NCBI GenBank assembly: GCA_016794365.1
Contig: JAEUKB010000022.1
Coordinates: forward strand, 62,001-126,000
Source of the DNA: Myxococcales bacterium
GTDB taxonomy: Bacteria; Myxococcota_A; Polyangia; Palsa-1104; JAEUJZ01
Length of the DNA stretch: 64,000 nucleotides
Direction of reading: 5' to 3'
The position numbers and the translations under genes are program-made. The first letter of the stretch is position 1; every line of letters starts with the position of its first letter. Under the pieces are notes generated by a model. It was given only the letters and a program-made list of their open reading frames with translations, ran no database searches and was not told the DNA's origin. Of this stretch, positions 41,850 through 50,716 are shown one piece after another.

Positions 41850-44849
41850 TTAGCGGATGAGCACAGAGAAGAGAAGCCCAATCAGCAGCACGATCAGCGC
41901 ACCGATGCCTGCGGCCACCAGCTCTTGATGACGAAGCAGCAGGGCACGCAGTCCGGGCTCGGGCGCTGGCGGCACATTGACGGGCTTGTTCGGAATGGCG
42001 CGCGGGGCCAGCGTGGTGTGTGCCGTCGAGACTTGCGCGGGCAGCACCAGCTTCGGATCGGGCTTGGGGCTCTCTGCGTGGGCGAGTGGCTCTTTGGGCG
42101 GCTCCGGCTTTACGATCGGGTTGCTTTCGAGCAGTCGCTGCGCGTCGGGCAGAGGCTGGCTCGCTGGGATGGGCGGACTGACCGTCGCTGGCGGCGGAAC
42201 GCTGGGTGGCGGCACACTCGGCGGCGGAACGCTCGGCGGTACACTTGGTGACGGCGGCTGGCTCTGCGATCCGGTCAAGACCCGACTGAGCAGATCGATG
42301 CTGGGAATCACCGCTGCGGTCGGCTTGTCGTGGATGCTTTCGCCGCTGTCTGCGCTGATCTTGCCGCTTGGCTTGGCTTCGATCGGAATCACCGGAACCA
42401 CGCTCGGTGTCACTGCAAGGCCCAGGTTGGGCAAAAGTCCCGGAATGGCTTCGACGGCAGCTTGGGTCGGTACCGCCGAGATTTCATCGATCGGCAGCTT
42501 GGTGCGCGTCGGTGCTTCGTGTAGCGCACCCAGGCTGGGCGGCGGCGAAGTAACCGGCGGTGTCAGCAGCGACTCGGGCGCGACGGGCGGCTTGGTCACG
42601 GGCGGCGTCAGCAGATCTCCGAGCATCGCGGGCACAAGTGGCTGCGTCGGTGCGCTCAGCAAGGCTGGATCGTGGCTGGTGCGCAGGCTTTCCAGCGCGG
42701 CGGATGTGGGCACGGCGGACAGCGTCTGCGGTGGCTCGGGAATGCGCGGCGGCTTGGGCGACTGTGCGCTCGGTGGCAAAGGTGGCGTCGCGGGCGAAAT
42801 AGGAATCGCCAGCAGCGACGGCATACTCACCAGCAGGTCTTCGACGTTATCGACCTGGAGCGTGGACTCACTGACGCGGCGCTTGGACTCGGGCGGCTTG
42901 GTGGTCGCAGCCACAGGTTTTTCGTCGCTGACCACTGCCGAAGCGGGAGGAGCAAGCGGCGGAGCGGTCTTGGGCGGCTCGGGAGCGGGCGGAGCAAGCG
43001 GCGGAGCGGTCTTCGGTGGCTCAATCGCTGTGACGACCGGCGTGATGGCGGCCACCTCGAAGGGCAGGGCCGCAGGCGGTGGACCTTTCGGTTCGACGGC
43101 GAGTCCCGGCTTGCGCAGACGAGAGAGCGCTTCAGCCACGTTCGCTTTGAGCACAGGCTTGGCTTCCGCCTTGGGCAGCGTCACTGCATCGACGGAAACG
43201 ACCGAAACGGGCTCCTGAGGCTTGGGCTCCTGAGGCTTGGGCTCCTCTGGCTTGGCAGGCGCAGCTTCGACGGACGCAGCTTCGACGGGCTTTGACTCGG
43301 GAACCTGAGGCTGAGGCTGAGGCTGAGGCTGAGGCTGAGGCTGAGGCTGAGGCTGAGGCTGAGGCTGAGGCTGAGGCTGAGGCTGAGGCTGAGGCTGAGG
43401 CTGAGCTTGAGGCGGAACAGGCGGCTCCGCACGGAGGGCAGGCTCAGGCTGTCCAACCAGCGTCACGGCTTCGGCAGGTGCTTTGGCGACTTGCGGCTGA
43501 ATCGTGTGCTCTTCGATCGCGCTTCCGTCGGCAGAGACGGTCAATACCGGGAACGCGCTCGACAGCTTTTGCAGGATCTGGGTGACTTTTTTCTTCGGTG
43601 CGGTGATCGCTTGCAGCGGCGCGAGCGTCTCAGCGGGCTTGGCCGAAGGTGCGGGACTCGTCGCTGGCGCACTCGTCGCAGGACTTGACGAAGGCGCAGG
43701 ACTTGACGAAGGCGCAGGACTTGGCGAAGGCGCAGGACTTGACGAAGGCGCAGCGGGCTTTGTCACCGTCGGGAGTACGGGCTCCGCAGGCGGTGGTCCC
43801 AGCACCGGGAAGACTCCCGAGCGACGCTCAAGCAGACGATGCATGCGCTGCTCGGTCTGATTCGATTCCGCAGAGGCGGACTCGGGCGCTTCCGTCAGAA
43901 CCTCGGGCAGCTTCAGGCCTTTGCTTTTGCTCAGCGCTTCGAGCCCGACGACCAGCGAGGCCATATCGGGCAGTCGCTCTTTCGGATCGCGCGCGCATGC
44001 ACACTGAGTCAGCTCGTCGAGCGCTTTGCACAGCTCTGGGGTCAGTCCAAGCTGCGGATTCGGCGACAGGGTGCGCGGCGGCTGATGCAGGTTGTCGATG
44101 ACAAAGTCAGCCACTTCGTCGAAGAACGCGGGCCTTCCGGTCAGGCACTCGTGCAGGATTGCACCGATTACAAAGACATCGCCGCCGGGATGCGGTCCCG
44201 TCTCACCAGCGAGAAGCTCCGGCGGACGATACATCAGCTTGTAGAGCGGTAGCTGATCATCGAGTCCCGACGGACGACGACGCAGGTGATGCAGGCTGTG
44301 CTCGACGATGACGACCTTGCCCGCGAAGCTGGACTTGGCCTGCGGACGCACCAAAAAGATGTTTTCGGGTCGCAGGTCTCCGTGAACCGCGCCCGCTTTG
44401 TGCAGCGCGTCGAGCGCCTTGGCCACGTACAGCACGATCGCGATCGCTCGCTCGACCCGCAGAGGCCCGCGACGGAGCCGCTGACGCAGGGTTTCTCCGT
44501 CGAGAAGCTCGGTCGCAAAGCCGGGAATGTCGAACTGATCGACGATCATCTTCACCGGCATCAGGCCTTGCGCTTGCAGCGGCTGCGCCGCGCGAAGGTC
44601 TTTTTGCACCGACAGCATCATGCCTTGTGTGGGCTTTAGCTCTCGGCGCAGCATCAAGACCGCAAACTTGCCTTTCAGACGGGAGTTTTCGGCTTCATAG
44701 GTCACACCCAGCTCGCCTTCTCCAAGGACGCGCAGGATGTGGAACTCGTTCTGGAGAACTTTCCCCAGACGGGCTTCAGGCGGCACAGGATTGCCAAAGG
44801 CCCACGCGGGCATCGCCTGGACTGCTTTGGGGTCGGCGGGGCTCGTCAC
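41850..44849 (-). CDS. Membrane-anchored pseudokinase with long Pro-rich repeats
   Basis: The 999-residue protein has a Hanks-kinase-like domain (about 28-305), a very long Pro/Ala/Val/Ser linker, and a C-terminal TM helix (about 975-998). The glycine loop (GEGELG) and HGDLRPENI (Asp158) are kept. The VAIK lysine position is Leu65, and DFG is replaced by Glu-His-Ser (183-185). This predicts a pseudokinase that cannot transfer phosphate normally. The linker includes SPAPSS repeats and about 16 PQ pairs. The gene begins with a start ATG and lies divergent to the FadL-like gene. Confidence 0.82.
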   Translation of the reverse strand: MTSPADPKAVQAMPAWAFGNPVPPEARLGKVLQNEFHILRVLGEGELGVTYEAENSRLKGKFAVLMLRRELKPTQGMMLSVQKDLRAAQPLQAQGLMPVKMIVDQFDIPGFATELLDGETLRQRLRRGPLRVERAIAIVLYVAKALDALHKAGAVHGDLRPENIFLVRPQAKSSFAGKVVIVEHSLHHLRRRPSGLDDQLPLYKLMYRPPELLAGETGPHPGGDVFVIGAILHECLTGRPAFFDEVADFVIDNLHQPPRTLSPNPQLGLTPELCKALDELTQCACARDPKERLPDMASLVVGLEALSKSKGLKLPEVLTEAPESASAESNQTEQRMHRLLERRSGVFPVLGPPPAEPVLPTVTKPAAPSSSPAPSPSPAPSSSPAPSSSPATSAPATSPAPSAKPAETLAPLQAITAPKKKVTQILQKLSSAFPVLTVSADGSAIEEHTIQPQVAKAPAEAVTLVGQPEPALRAEPPVPPQAQPQPQPQPQPQPQPQPQPQPQPQPQPQPQPQPQVPESKPVEAASVEAAPAKPEEPKPQEPKPQEPVSVVSVDAVTLPKAEAKPVLKANVAEALSRLRKPGLAVEPKGPPPAALPFEVAAITPVVTAIEPPKTAPPLAPPAPEPPKTAPPLAPPASAVVSDEKPVAATTKPPESKRRVSESTLQVDNVEDLLVSMPSLLAIPISPATPPLPPSAQSPKPPRIPEPPQTLSAVPTSAALESLRTSHDPALLSAPTQPLVPAMLGDLLTPPVTKPPVAPESLLTPPVTSPPPSLGALHEAPTRTKLPIDEISAVPTQAAVEAIPGLLPNLGLAVTPSVVPVIPIEAKPSGKISADSGESIHDKPTAAVIPSIDLLSRVLTGSQSQPPSPSVPPSVPPPSVPPPSVPPPATVSPPIPASQPLPDAQRLLESNPIVKPEPPKEPLAHAESPKPDPKLVLPAQVSTAHTTLAPRAIPNKPVNVPPAPEPGLRALLLRHQELVAAGIGALIVLLIGLLFSVLIR
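43305..43400. repeat. (CTGAGG)16 hexanucleotide repeat
   Basis: Sixteen perfect CTGAGG units lie in the pseudokinase gene and encode Pro-Gln pairs on the minus strand. The perfect run suggests active length change by slippage; the frame is kept because units are 6 bp. Confidence 0.95.
43681..43752. repeat. 18-bp in-frame repeat encoding SPAPSS
   Basis: Four units of 18 bp start at 43681, 43699, 43717 and 43735. Three are identical and one differs at a single base. They encode SPAPSS in the pseudokinase linker. Confidence 0.9.
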
Positions 44850-44976
44850 GACCTTAGGATATCAGGAGCAGGCCGATTCGATGCCAATAGTTGCGTAGGT
44901 GGTTTTGTCATTGCCTCACGGAGCGCGCGCGCGCTAAAACCGCGAAAAACTTGACGTTCCGCCTCGGAGGCCAGCC

Positions 44977-46533
44977 GTGTCAGATCGCGTATCCGTGTTC
45001 TCTCTGCGTCTGAGGACTGTAAGTGTGCTGTCGGGTCTTATGCCCGCTTCAGCCGCGCTGGCCCTGACGGTCTGTGGGCTTCCGTCGGCATTTGCCGGTG
45101 GATTCGAGATTCCTGCGAACGGCACCGAAGCACTGGGCCGAGGTGGGGCCTTTACCGCCAAAGCCGACTCTCCGCTGGCACTGGAATACAACGTCGCAGG
45201 TCTGGCTCAGCAGCGCGGAACCCACGCGCTCATCGACAACAACCTGGTCTTTTCGCGCTATCGCTTCGCTCGCGAAGGTGGCGATTCGTTCGGTCCGTAT
45301 CCGAGCGTGCAGGCCGATGGCTCGCGTCCGTTTTATGCGCCGTGGTTTGGCATGACGACGGACTTTGGCTTCTTCGAGCGCTTCACCTTTGCGTTTGGCA
45401 TCTACGGTCCGTCCTCGATCGGTCAGCGTACGTTCCCGATGTTTGTCAGCGACGAGAGCGGCAAGCTGCGGCCCGGACCGACGCGCTATGACGTTGCGAC
45501 GACGGATCTACTGATCTTTTTCCCGACGCTGGCGATTGGATTTCGCGCGCACAAGATGCTCGATCTGGGCTTTTCGGTGCAGCAAGCGTCAGCGCAGATC
45601 AAGCTGGCGAGCGCAACCTACGCGCCGCAGAGCCTGCCGGTGTTTCCCGAGAGTGCAGCCTGTACCAAGCAAGCAGAGGTCGCGGGCTGTGACTCGGTGA
45701 CGCGCTTTTCAGGAACCAGCTACGACAACTACTTGCTGTCGCTCGGCGCGCTTATGCACCTGGGACGATCGGTGGATGTGGGCGTAAACGTGCGGAGCGC
45801 ATCGAACCTGGGCATTCGTCCGATGACGATTCGCGGAACGGTGGCAGCGACGGAACCGCTGTATCTGCAAGGTGCTGGCATCGGGGCCGAGCAGATGGAC
45901 GGCGAGTTTACCGTCTGGCTGCCGTGGGTGTTTCGCGCTGGCGTTCGTTACGGTCAGAAGCTCGGCGGGATGCAGCTCTTCGACATCGAGCTAAACGCGG
46001 TGTACGAAGCGTGGAGCTGGCTCGACGGGACGGATCACTATCTGACGCTGAAGAACCCGCCGCCGCTCGTCAACCGAGGTGAGCCGCTCACGATCACGCT
46101 GCCGCATCGCTACAAAGACACGATCGGGCTGCGACTTGGGGGCTCGCTGTATATGCCGATGACCGCCGACGCGGGTGTGACGATGCGAATGGGCGGTTTT
46201 TACGACAGCTCCGCGAGCGCCGATCAGGATCTTCGGCTCGACTTTGACACGCTGGCCAAGCTGGGCATCACGGCGGGACTTGGCATTTCGATGCGCGGGG
46301 TCGAGCTAAACGCGGCGTATTCGTATCAGCACTCGCTGTCGCGAACGGTGACGAGCGGAGAGCTGCGAATCATCGACGGAACGACGGGCCAGCCGGTGCG
46401 AATCAACGATCAAGTGGCACCCGCGATCAACAACGGAACCTACAGCGGATCGACGCACGTTCTGTCACTGGGTCTGACGCTACGCTTTGATGAGTGGCGC
46501 ACCAGCAAAGCGCTGTCGTCACAAAGTCTTTAG
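44977..46533 (+). CDS. FadL/OmpP1-family outer-membrane protein
   Basis: The 518-residue product has a signal peptide ending in FAGG, a feature of FadL-like proteins. The N-terminal hatch region contains GFEIPANGTEALGRGGAFTAKADSP, and a long beta-barrel with alternating short strands follows. Family members import hydrophobic compounds (long-chain fatty acids, aromatics) across the outer membrane. A CGGAGG ribosome site precedes the GTG start. It is divergent from the pseudokinase gene. Confidence 0.9.
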   Translation: MSDRVSVFSLRLRTVSVLSGLMPASAALALTVCGLPSAFAGGFEIPANGTEALGRGGAFTAKADSPLALEYNVAGLAQQRGTHALIDNNLVFSRYRFAREGGDSFGPYPSVQADGSRPFYAPWFGMTTDFGFFERFTFAFGIYGPSSIGQRTFPMFVSDESGKLRPGPTRYDVATTDLLIFFPTLAIGFRAHKMLDLGFSVQQASAQIKLASATYAPQSLPVFPESAACTKQAEVAGCDSVTRFSGTSYDNYLLSLGALMHLGRSVDVGVNVRSASNLGIRPMTIRGTVAATEPLYLQGAGIGAEQMDGEFTVWLPWVFRAGVRYGQKLGGMQLFDIELNAVYEAWSWLDGTDHYLTLKNPPPLVNRGEPLTITLPHRYKDTIGLRLGGSLYMPMTADAGVTMRMGGFYDSSASADQDLRLDFDTLAKLGITAGLGISMRGVELNAAYSYQHSLSRTVTSGELRIIDGTTGQPVRINDQVAPAINNGTYSGSTHVLSLGLTLRFDEWRTSKALSSQSL

Positions 46534-47076
46534 GTAGCGACTGACGGCATCGACCAGCTCACTGCGGCGACTGCGCAGGCTGCCGACCCACGCTTGCCGA
46601 ACAACCCCGCGATCATCGACGAGCAGCGTCAGCGGCTGCGCGAAGTTTTGCAAGCTGGCGCGCAGCGTATCGTCGGCGACTTGATACAGCGGCGTGTTGG
46701 GAAACCAGCCTCGGTGCTGCTTGATGAAGTCGCTGAGCTTGGCTTGATCGCGCGTCTCGCTGGCGATGATCACTTTGATGCGTGGATCTTGGCTCTGCGC
46801 CGAAAAGAAGCTCTGAAGCGTCGGTAGCTCGTCGAGACACGGCTTACATTCGACCGCCCACAGGTGAATAAGGAGCAGCCGAGACAGAAGCGGCTCGACG
46901 GGAACGAACGCTGACCCACGCTGGACACGCAGCATCGACAGATCGATGCGCCGATGGAGCAGCAGGCTTTCTTGACGACGCAGCAACAGCTCTTCCGGCT
47001 GTCCCGTTGGTGATGGCTCAGCAAAAGCGATCGGTTGGGACAGCAGCAGCGAGATCAGGAAAGCAGCGGTTCGCAT
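46519..47076 (-). CDS. Secreted TlpA-like thioredoxin
   Basis: The 185-residue product has a signal peptide (LISLLLSQPIAFA) and a thioredoxin fold with CKPC within a HLWAVECKPCLDELP block. It is a periplasmic thiol-disulfide oxidoreductase of the TlpA/ResA type. It is the last gene of a minus-strand cluster that begins with the gene at 50653; its 3' end overlaps the convergent FadL-like gene by 15 bp. Confidence 0.85.
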   Translation of the reverse strand: MRTAAFLISLLLSQPIAFAEPSPTGQPEELLLRRQESLLLHRRIDLSMLRVQRGSAFVPVEPLLSRLLLIHLWAVECKPCLDELPTLQSFFSAQSQDPRIKVIIASETRDQAKLSDFIKQHRGWFPNTPLYQVADDTLRASLQNFAQPLTLLVDDRGVVRQAWVGSLRSRRSELVDAVSRYLKTL

Positions 47077-47097
47077 CGCGACTCCTTTGCTTGCAGC

Positions 47098-47886
47098 TTA
47101 GAGCGGACGAAGCGTCGGCGGGATCTGACAGTCGTCACAGCTCGACAGCTCGGTCTGGTCCACGGGCGTCGCACAGTCGATCCGGATCACCCACACGCTC
47201 TGCGACAGCGAGCTTCCGACCGGCGGATTGTCGTCGGTGTTCAGGGTCTCGTTTTTCTTGAGCGAGAACGAATACACCCAGTGCAGAACCTGCTCGCGTC
47301 GCAGCTTCTGTCCGCCGGGAAACGTCAGATCGAGCAGCTTTTCGATGATCTGAAGACCTCGTCGCTCGGCCCGTGCAACCTGCGGATCTTGCGTCGAAAG
47401 CTTGCTCGAGCTGATGACCCCGAGCGGCGGCTGCGGCAGGTTCGACACCACCAAGAACTTGGTCGTATCCAGCCACGGCGGCTGCGGTGCCAGCGTGCGC
47501 TTGAGCCGCTGGAGGTACAGTCCTTCCAGCCCGTCGATGAGCGTGTCTTTCGGGGTGAAGTACAGCACCGAGTGCGTCTGTCCCGACATCATCGCGACAA
47601 AGCGTCCAAGGTGCGTCGGATCCGCGTCTCCGACCAGCGTCGCAATCTTTTGATCCAGACAGACATCTTCGCGCTTACAGACCTGCGCTACATCGTCGAT
47701 GAGCTGACGAACCGGCGGACGACACAGCGCCAGCGCCAGCCCTTTTTGAAGCTGTTTCTGACCGCAGATCTGACAGCGCTGCATGCGCTCGACTTGGCCG
47801 CGCAGATCCGCAATCTCTTCCGCATAGCAGCTCGCGGAACACACCGTGGCTGCCAGGAGCAGCCCCCTCAACCGTCGCCAGTTCAT
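47098..47886 (-). CDS. Secreted protein of unknown function
   Basis: The 262-residue product starts MNWRRLRGLLLAATVC, with a signal peptide and an early C-x-x-C (CQIC). I do not recognise a domain. The ATG overlaps the stop of the pseudokinase gene (ATGA), so it is coupled to it. It lies 21 bp before the TlpA-like gene. Confidence 0.65.
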   Translation of the reverse strand: MNWRRLRGLLLAATVCSASCYAEEIADLRGQVERMQRCQICGQKQLQKGLALALCRPPVRQLIDDVAQVCKREDVCLDQKIATLVGDADPTHLGRFVAMMSGQTHSVLYFTPKDTLIDGLEGLYLQRLKRTLAPQPPWLDTTKFLVVSNLPQPPLGVISSSKLSTQDPQVARAERRGLQIIEKLLDLTFPGGQKLRREQVLHWVYSFSLKKNETLNTDDNPPVGSSLSQSVWVIRIDCATPVDQTELSSCDDCQIPPTLRPL

Positions 47887-49502
47887 GGACTGGTCTTCCC
47901 CTTTGCCTTGCCGCTCAGCGTCACGACTTTGGGAATGACTATGCCGCTTATTCGCAGCTTTAGGCAATCGCGAAAGTCGGAGCTGGTCTGAAACGCATCC
48001 GCTGTGCCGCGTGGCGACACATACAGCGTACCGCCAATGTTTTCGAGCACCACGCGATACGGCAGCGTCGGTTTTCGCACCAAGCGCAGACACATCCGCA
48101 GGCCGTTTTCTTGCGCGGGCAAGAGCTTTCCTTCTTGGCTCGTCACGTCGATTTGCACCGCTGGCTCGCTGTTTGGGCTCACCGTAACGAGTGGCCCAAT
48201 CGGACGATCTGGCTCACCGATTCCGCCATCGCGACGGAGCGCTGGGCCCTTTGCTGGCTGCGCTGCGACACCGGACACTGGCTTGGTTGCGACAGGCCGG
48301 GCTCCGTTTCCAGTGCCTGCATCGACCAGCGTCGGCTTTCCAGCGCGTAGATCGGGTGCGCTTACTTCGTCTGGAACATCGAGATTTTCCGTCGCTGCGT
48401 CGCTGTCTTGGGCCGATCCATCACTTGACGCCACAGATGCATCGATCTGTTCGTCCAGATCGTGGCCCACATCGACGTAGACCGGCGGCTTGCGATCCCA
48501 CACGAGCTTCTTAAACCCAAACAGCAGCCCGAGCCCACACAGCGCCCACAGCGCACCTTGCACCATCGGCAGCCACAGTCGGAAAAAGGACTCGACCGGC
48601 GCGCGCGGACGCGGTGCCAGCGGGACAGTCTGCGTCGGCGGAGAAAATCCCCGAACGTCACCACCGAGCGCCGTCACAAAGTCACGAAGCTGCGGATAGC
48701 GCACGCCGCGTGATCGACTGAGCGCACGCTGAAGCGCCAGCTCGACCTTCTGACTGAGCAACAGCGGCAGCGGATCTTCGGCGAGCACACGCTGGACCAC
48801 GACCTCGCGCGGCTCGTCTTCTCCGCCGATGAACGCGGGCTGTCCCGACAGAAGCTCATACAGGATCACCGCCAAGCTGAACTGATCGCTGCGCGCATCG
48901 ACGGGCTGACCGCTGAGCACCTCGGGCGCCAGATAGCCAGGCTCCGCAAAGCGCGCGGCCAGTGACGGTGGATACAGTCCAAAGTCGGTCAGCTTGACGC
49001 GCCAGCTTCCTTGCTCTTGAAGCACGACGATCCGACGCAGCGACAGCGACAGATGATACAGCTCTTGCCGATGCGCAGCGTCGAGCGCTTCCCCAATCAG
49101 CGTCGCGAGCTGCAAGACCTCTGGCTCTGTCAGCGGTCGCCCGAGCCCGTGTAAAAGCTCCGCCAGCGTTTGACCTTCCAGCTCGACGGGCTCGCGCACC
49201 AGGCAGGTTCGACCGTCTCCATCGAGCGCAATCAGCTCACTTGTCTGCGACAGCGACGGATGACGAAGCTGCACCAGACGACTGACGTGTAGCTTCCACG
49301 ACTCCAGCTCGGACGGGCTTAGCTCGGGCGCGCCACCGGGCCACGCAATCAGCTTCAGCAGCAGCGGGCGTCCATCGGTGATTGTCCGCACGGCATAGCT
49401 TTCCTCATGCAGATAACGCTGGAGGAATCGCTCGACGCGATAGCGCCCTGCCACGATATCGCCAGGGCGAAGTGTCCCGATCGGGGTCACTTTTGCGGAC
49501 AT
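47883..49502 (-). CDS. Membrane-spanning pseudokinase
   Basis: The 539-residue protein has a Hanks-kinase-like domain (about 18-285), a single TM helix (about 310-330) and a long extracytoplasmic C-terminal part. Lysine 50 and DFG (173-175) remain. The glycine-rich loop is lost (FLQRYLHEESYAV), and HRDLKPxN is replaced by YHLSLSLRRI, so the catalytic Asp is Ser152. It is predicted to be catalytically dead. It ends 3 bases into the next gene and follows the membrane protein gene at 49514 with 11 bp. Confidence 0.83.
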   Translation of the reverse strand: MSAKVTPIGTLRPGDIVAGRYRVERFLQRYLHEESYAVRTITDGRPLLLKLIAWPGGAPELSPSELESWKLHVSRLVQLRHPSLSQTSELIALDGDGRTCLVREPVELEGQTLAELLHGLGRPLTEPEVLQLATLIGEALDAAHRQELYHLSLSLRRIVVLQEQGSWRVKLTDFGLYPPSLAARFAEPGYLAPEVLSGQPVDARSDQFSLAVILYELLSGQPAFIGGEDEPREVVVQRVLAEDPLPLLLSQKVELALQRALSRSRGVRYPQLRDFVTALGGDVRGFSPPTQTVPLAPRPRAPVESFFRLWLPMVQGALWALCGLGLLFGFKKLVWDRKPPVYVDVGHDLDEQIDASVASSDGSAQDSDAATENLDVPDEVSAPDLRAGKPTLVDAGTGNGARPVATKPVSGVAAQPAKGPALRRDGGIGEPDRPIGPLVTVSPNSEPAVQIDVTSQEGKLLPAQENGLRMCLRLVRKPTLPYRVVLENIGGTLYVSPRGTADAFQTSSDFRDCLKLRISGIVIPKVVTLSGKAKGKTSP

Positions 49503-49513
49503 CTTTCGACAGC

Positions 49514-50653
49514 CTACGGAATCAGCAGCGAGACAGCCAGGCCCACACCGAGAAATGCGGTGGTGCCAAAGCCAGCTTGCGTCGCCGTGTGCATTTGATA
49601 CGGAACCGGCGTACCGATCTGGTTAAAGCCCCAGGTCTTTCCGTCGAGACCGGCCATGGCGCTCGATACCACAAGACCTGACAGTGCCAGGCTGCCGAAG
49701 GCTCCGACTGCGAGTCCGCGACGAAACGTCCAGCGACCTTCGGGCTGCTCGGGGCAGGGCGGCAGGCTGCCTTGGGTCCAGCGCTCCCATGGGGCAAACG
49801 ATGCGGCACCACCGAGCAGCGCGACCGCCGACAGTCCATACAGCGTACGAGCGGTGCGTCCAAAGTTGTTCAGCATATCGGTCGGAAAGGCGGCTCCGTC
49901 GGCGGGAAGATAGACATCTCCGTCGGTCGCCGTCAGCGCAATCGCACTGCCAAGAGACGCCAGACCCAGTGCCGACAGCGCTCCAGCGAGCAGTCCGCGC
50001 TTGAAGGTATAGCTACGTGCCAGGCAGCGTGGGCGCTGCTCCAGCTCAAGGCCCACCGTCGTCTCTTGCGCGGCAGGCTGCGGACTTTGCGGGTTCGCGG
50101 GCTGCGTCGTCGCTGGCTGCGTCGTCGTTGCGGACGGACGCGCATCACTCGACGCGGCGGGCTGCTGATTCGTCACAAGGGCCAGCGCATCGACCAAGCG
50201 ACCGGCTGCGCGAGAGACGGACTCTTGCAGCAGCTCCTCGGAGCACTCGGTGCAGCGCTCTTCGACGAGCGTCGGCTGCTCACTGTCCAGATCGTAGATC
50301 CACAGCCGCACCAGGAAGCTGCGATCGTTTGGGAAGATCTCCCCGCCGAGGATGCGTCGCGCCGAAAAGGCTCGTCCCAGACGCTGAAGGCACGCTTGCT
50401 CGGTACACAAAAGCTCGGCGGACCCAAGTCCCGGCGACAGCGCGGGCTCGCCCATGCGCAGCAGGTGCTGGACGACGACCTGTCGCGCCTTGGTCGTTGG
50501 CTGTCCTTCGCGCTTCAGCCCCAGCACCAAGATGAGCGGCGACGCCGACGCAGCCGTTGCCGACAGAAGCAGCACCAGCGCGGACAGCCACCACAAGCCA
50601 GAAGCCACGGTCCGTACAGCGGGGCAAGGGACGACGCGATGATTGGGCAACAT
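49514..50653 (-). CDS. Secreted/membrane protein of unknown function
   Basis: The 379-residue product has an N-terminal signal (ALVLLLSATAASA), a soluble part with SAELLCTEQACLQRLG and EERCTECSEELLQ cysteine pairs, a TQPATTQPAN linker, and two or more hydrophobic segments in the C-terminal half (AGALSALGLASLGSAIAL, GLAVSLLIP). I do not recognise it. It starts the minus-strand operon that continues into the pseudokinase, a secreted protein and the TlpA-like gene. It is divergent from the lipoprotein gene at 50717. Confidence 0.65.
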   Translation of the reverse strand: MLPNHRVVPCPAVRTVASGLWWLSALVLLLSATAASASPLILVLGLKREGQPTTKARQVVVQHLLRMGEPALSPGLGSAELLCTEQACLQRLGRAFSARRILGGEIFPNDRSFLVRLWIYDLDSEQPTLVEERCTECSEELLQESVSRAAGRLVDALALVTNQQPAASSDARPSATTTQPATTQPANPQSPQPAAQETTVGLELEQRPRCLARSYTFKRGLLAGALSALGLASLGSAIALTATDGDVYLPADGAAFPTDMLNNFGRTARTLYGLSAVALLGGAASFAPWERWTQGSLPPCPEQPEGRWTFRRGLAVGAFGSLALSGLVVSSAMAGLDGKTWGFNQIGTPVPYQMHTATQAGFGTTAFLGVGLAVSLLIP

Positions 50654-50716
50654 TTTGCCTAAAAGCAGACCAGCACAGGCGGTAGGCTGTCAATTGACAA
50701 AACGGAGCCGCGACGA

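Noticed and set aside
43292-43585. Plus-strand frame with long Glu-Ala repeat
   Set aside because: It is the antisense reading of the CTGAGG hexamers that encode the PQ linker on the other strand.
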